Assembly (NCBI RefSeq): GCF_963675165.1
Contig: NC_087387.1
Location: forward strand, 5,296,990 to 5,360,989
Source: Halichondria panicea
Lineage: Eukaryota; Porifera; Demospongiae; Suberitida; Halichondriidae
Direction: 5' to 3'
DNA: 64,000 bases
A program made the translations under genes and the position numbers. The notes beneath the pieces were generated by a model. It saw nothing but the letters and a program-made list of their open reading frames with translations, searched no databases and was not told the DNA's origin. This document shows positions 60,169-64,000 of this stretch, one piece after another. Position 1 is the stretch's first letter, and each line of letters opens with the position of its first letter.

Positions 60169-60763
60169 GATCTGGAAAAAATTAATTATATAGCCGTACT
60201 CACTACTTGAAACCTTAAGAATACTGTTACATGTAAAACCGGCCACACACAATAATACACATGCAGTGTCACACAAGCACGGTGACAGTTAAAAGTCAAA
60301 CCCAGATACCTTTTGTGTTTATGCACACCACATACATGTACACGACAACACTGTTAAGCTCACCTCACCTCTATACTATAGTGAGTATAGGCCTATAGGT
60401 GTGTGGCTTCTCCAAATGTGGGTGGGTCTGCTTCTGCAGGCTGAATTATAGCTAGATCAACTCTACTCTCAACTAGACTAACTGTATAGATATCTATATC
60501 TACTAGTCTGTATCTACTAGCTCTATAACTATCATGTGACATAATTAGTCAATCTATTGATATTTATAGCTACTTTATGTTGGTGAGAAGAATGTCACTG
60601 GCTGCTAAGTTCATTCATTTTAGTTGGAAAAATGAATGCCATTAGATAGAAATACTCCCTTAAGATTTCCTAGCAACCATTCCAAATTACATAAAACAAG
60701 ATGCATGTTGGTACATGGCATAGATCTAATAGGCAGCTTATAGTTAACTTATAGGGACGAGTC
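60169..60763. other. Upstream region of the intact gene / downstream of its deleted neighbour
   Basis: Contains the probable promoter of the 56368-60168 gene. The segment ~60525-60650 (CATGTGACATAATTAGT, ATGTCACTGGC, TAAGTTCATTCATTTT) is closely repeated upstream of the next copy at ~62655-62755, so the promoter was duplicated with the gene. No other gene seen. Confidence 0.6.
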
Positions 60764-62552
60764 TCAATGTATTTGGCTTTCCAGTAATGGCTCCCTAAGA
60801 TCAACTTGATATGCAGGTGTCATGATAACCACGCTTTGAGTGACTTCTTTATCCTCCAATTCCTCCAGCTTGCTTATAATTTTGTTTTGTGTCTTGGCAA
60901 ATTTAATTCCTCGCATTTTATTGGCAAAATCTTCCAGCTTTACCTTCAACACTGGCAGCTTCTTGAGTCGCCAGTAAATGTGCACAATTATAATCCCAAT
61001 AAAAGTTAGTAGTGCTATCGTAATCGATATGTATGTGGCGATTTCTCTATGACCGTTGATTGAAGAATTCAGAGAATATGAGGTAGCTGCTGCAAGCACA
61101 CCTATAGGTTCACCAAGAAGGACATCTTCAGTGTGTCAATACAACTCTTGTCATATATTCCTCCAGTCACCTTGAACATAGTTATTGCAACAATACAAGT
61201 GGTAATGATAGCAAGAAGGTTTATGTGCTGATTTTCTCCTAATGCAAATATAATTAGGAGCATGACTCTCATCAATAGACTGAGTCCTGCCCAGTAGCGA
61301 TGGTTGGGTTTGAAAGGGATCAAGTATGCGTGTATGAAAGGCTGAAGTCTCAATCGTTGAAGAATGTTCGATATAAAACTGCTTTTCTGCAAAATTTGAG
61401 CTGAAAAAGTGCAAAGGTGTATGGTGCCAAGGAGAAACACTGATGCGACTATGATAAGAGTCAAATGATCCACTGAGGCATAATCAACACTTCCATCATA
61501 TCTCCACACTCTTGTTCTATTGCTCCCTGGGTTATTGATCGATGAATTGTAGAAAATATTGATGACATTTTGGGCTAGTGAGTTGAAAGACAGCAAGATT
61601 ATGGTAGCAAGAACAGCTACAGGGTCACTGGTACTGAAAAACTTTGATACCCATACAGAGTATCGGCATAGAACAACAATCAGGCCTGCTAGTATCCAGA
61701 TGTAGACTGGGAATACGAACTGTAGTCCACTGTATGCAATCTGATTCATGCCGTCGTAGAAACATGTTTCAATTCCGAAATCGAGGTTCAGCCATGATAT
61801 GAATATGATATAGCCACGAAAGAATCCTTCTGGGAGAAATAAAGTCTGATTGCTGTTCAAAATGTTGGCGTAAAAGATGAGTCCATTTATAGTTCCTGAA
61901 GCCACTGTCATTTGCGTTAGGAAGGCCAGGGCAACCACTAGTACTCCAGCCACTGCAAAAACAATCAATAGTGCCAAGTATGCATTATCTGAACAGTCCC
62001 CACATACATTGCGACCGAGCAATAAACTAGTGTTTCCTTTGCAGCTTCCACACAGAACACCAGTCCGATTTTTATCACAAATATCATCATTTGAAAAAGT
62101 GAAGCTTCCCTCAGTAATACAGTATCTGTTAGGACAGCTTTCATACCAACTCATTGCTCCTTGATAATTAGGTTGATTTGCTGGTGCCCTCCAATAGCTT
62201 TGAAATTCAATTTTCTTCTGATGTCATCCGTTATCTCACAGCTTTGTAGAAAGTTACTGATTTGCTTGTCACAGACACAGCTGGCATTATCTTGGTCTAG
62301 TGGAAAGCCATTCGGGCATAACTCAAATAGTACATTTAGTTCCAGTACCTTCTCACCGTCTAGAAATGACTCGCCCACATTCAATATCAGAACTTCCATG
62401 TTTGCCTTGGATTTCACAGTGAAGCTTACTTCATTACACTCTTTAGCGCTAACTCTTTGAAGCTTCCCGTCTGTAGTTAGAGAAGACGTCGTATTATCAT
62501 CACTGTCAATCGATAACCATGCACACCACACCATGCACACAAACAACAACAT
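60764..62552 (-). pseudogene. Beta-helix-less, frameshifted paralogue of the 1266-aa gene
   Basis: Starts with a signal-like MLLFVCMVWCAWLS and passes straight into the stalk (KLQRVSAKECNEVSFTVKSK, equivalent to LLSVSATECTSINFTVKSS). The whole beta-helix, roughly 650 residues, is therefore missing. Two frame breaks follow: a one-base loss near 62210-62220, before FQSYWRAPANQ, and a two-base TA insertion near 61104 (CCTATAGGT where the intact copy has CCTAGGT), ending the frame after SFLVNL. A short in-frame loss also trims one membrane helix (VASVFLLGTIHLCTFSAQIL). The remaining C-terminal frame still ends REPLLESQIH. Nucleotide similarity to the intact gene is high in the membrane part, pointing to a recent duplicate. 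Confidence 0.8.
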
Positions 62553-62981
62553 TGTGTCTCTCTAAGCTAGGCTCACCTCACCTCCACTAAAGTGAATGGG
62601 TCTGCTTCTTGCAGGATAGCTAAATCAACTCAACTAGCTGTATCTACTACTAGTTTTAGCCATCATGTGACATAATTAGTAATTTCTAATGATATTTATA
62701 TGGTGAGAAAAATGTCACTGCTAAGTTCATTCATTTTTGTTGGAGAAATGAATTGCGGGGCCAAATACTTACACAAGTTGAAGATGTAAATAATTAATCA
62801 TGCTTCGTCTAAAACGATACAACACAGCTGACAATCTCTACAACAAACATAGCATCTACACAACATTAAAGACAGAGTCTCTATAGCACAACTATTAGAT
62901 TTCAAAACAAAATGCTGGTACATCGTATTATAATTATAAGCAACAAAATCAACCGCTTTTATTTAGAGAGACAATCGAGTC
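62553..62981. other. Spacer upstream of the deleted paralogue
   Basis: Holds the duplicated promoter-like block (~62655-62755) and AT-rich 3' flank of the next copy. No gene recognised. Confidence 0.6.
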
Positions 62982-64000
62982 TCAATGTATTTGGCTTTCC
63001 AGTAATGGCTCTCTCAGATCAACTTGATATGTAGTGGTCATCTCAGCCACACTATGAGTAACTTTGTTAGCCTCCAATTCAGCTGGCTCATTTATAATTA
63101 GTTTTTGTTTCTTAATTACTCCAATTTTCTTGGTTAAAGCTTCCATCCTTTCCTTTAACATAGGAAGCTTCTTGAGTCGCCAGTAAACGTGCACAATTAT
63201 AATCCCGATAAAAGTTAGTAGTGCTATCGTAATCGATATGTATGTGGCGATTTCTCTATGACCGTTGATTGAAGAATTCAGAGAATATGAGGTAGCTGCT
63301 GCAAGCACACCTAGGTTCACCAAGAAGGACATCTCTAAGTGTGTCAATCCAACTCTTGTCATATATTCCTCCAGTCACCCTGAACATAGATATAGCAACA
63401 ATACAAGTGGTAATAATAGCAAGAAGGTTTATATGCCGATTTTCTCCGAATGCAAATAAAATTAGTAGCACGGCTCTCATCATGATACTAAGTCCTGCCC
63501 AGTAGCGATGGTTGGGTTTGAAAGGGATCAGGTATGCGTGTATGAAAGGCTGAAGTCTCAATCGTCGAATAATTTTTGAAATGAAATCACTTTTTTGTAA
63601 AACCTGTGCAGAGAACAGTACAAACATGTAGGGTGTCAGTAGCAATAGGAGAAACACTGATGCGACTATGATAAGAGTCAAATGATGCCCAGAGGCATAA
63701 TCAACGTTTCCGTCATATCTCCAAACTGCTGTTCTCATGTTTCCAGGGTTATTGATAGTCGAATAGTAGAAAATACTGATGATATTTTGGGCTAGTGAGT
63801 TGAAAGACAACAAGATTATGGTAGCAAGAACAGCTACAGGGTCACTGGTACTGAAAAACTTCGATACCCGTACAGAGTATCGGCATAGAACAACAATCAG
63901 GCCTGCTAGTATCCAGATGTAGACTGGGAATACGAACTGTAGTCCACTGTATGCAATCTGAGTCATGCCGTCGTAGAAACATGTTTCGATTCCGAAATCG
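62982..64000 (-). pseudogene. Fourth family copy, frameshifted and cut by the window edge
   Basis: Encodes the membrane part of the family from DFGIETCFYDGMTQIAYSG onward, open to base 64000, so the 5' part lies outside. The frame breaks near 63344-63348: one extra base (CATCTCTAAGTG where the intact gene reads CATCTCCAGTG) shifts SWIDTLEMSFLVNL out of frame. The remaining frame continues through NLGVLAAATSYSLNSS to REPLLESQIH. If the break is real, the protein loses its last two membrane segments and tail. Confidence 0.75.

Overview
The window is animal nuclear DNA: genes are split by short GT-AG introns, several conserved metazoan proteins are encoded, and introns and spacers are full of CA/GT microsatellites, minisatellites and small palindromic elements. 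The repeat style, very small spacers and a tandem family of beta-helix/multi-membrane-span proteins suggest a sponge, probably a demosponge; that assignment is inference. Exons were assembled by hand from splice consensus, reading phase and remembered family sequences. No alignment or search was run.

Left block (1-23 kb), gene-dense. The 3' end of an unidentified membrane protein (+, 2-385) is followed by the first seven exons of the condensin II gene NCAPG2 (-, 1163-3692). NCAPG2 shares a ~285 bp divergent promoter with the first of two tandem NAB (EGR corepressor) genes (+, 3977-5532 and 6094-7715). Then come TMTC3 (+, ER O-mannosyltransferase), CHMP5 (+, ESCRT-III) and IGBP1/alpha4 (+, PP2A regulator), and convergent to them AGPAT5 (-, lysophosphatidate acyltransferase). 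The reading frames of TMTC3, CHMP5, IGBP1 and AGPAT5 close completely across all exons, at 822, 220, 333 and 370 residues.

Middle block (23-34.7 kb), repeat-rich and gene-poor. It holds a ~770 bp element with terminal inverted repeats, a frameshift-riddled member of the beta-helix/membrane family (-, 24206-28521), a LINE 3' fragment, and two arrays of one CAGTG-based minisatellite in opposite orientation.

Right-centre block (34.7-55.6 kb) is a single gene, CEP290 (+), the ciliary transition-zone coiled-coil protein, reconstructed as 44 exons and 2325 residues. Its introns hold two sense-strand tRNA genes (Val-CAC and Ser-AGA), a broken second tRNA-Ser, several TA-flanked miniature elements, and a complete six-exon gene on the opposite strand. 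That nested gene encodes a single-pass receptor with two SRCR-type domains and a tyrosine-motif tail.

Right block (56-64 kb) is a tandem cluster on the minus strand of the beta-helix/membrane family: one intact single-exon gene (1266 residues), one internally deleted and frameshifted copy, and one frameshifted copy running off the window. Together with the copy at 24-28 kb this is a lineage-type family undergoing birth and death. It is the best candidate in the window for something undescribed.
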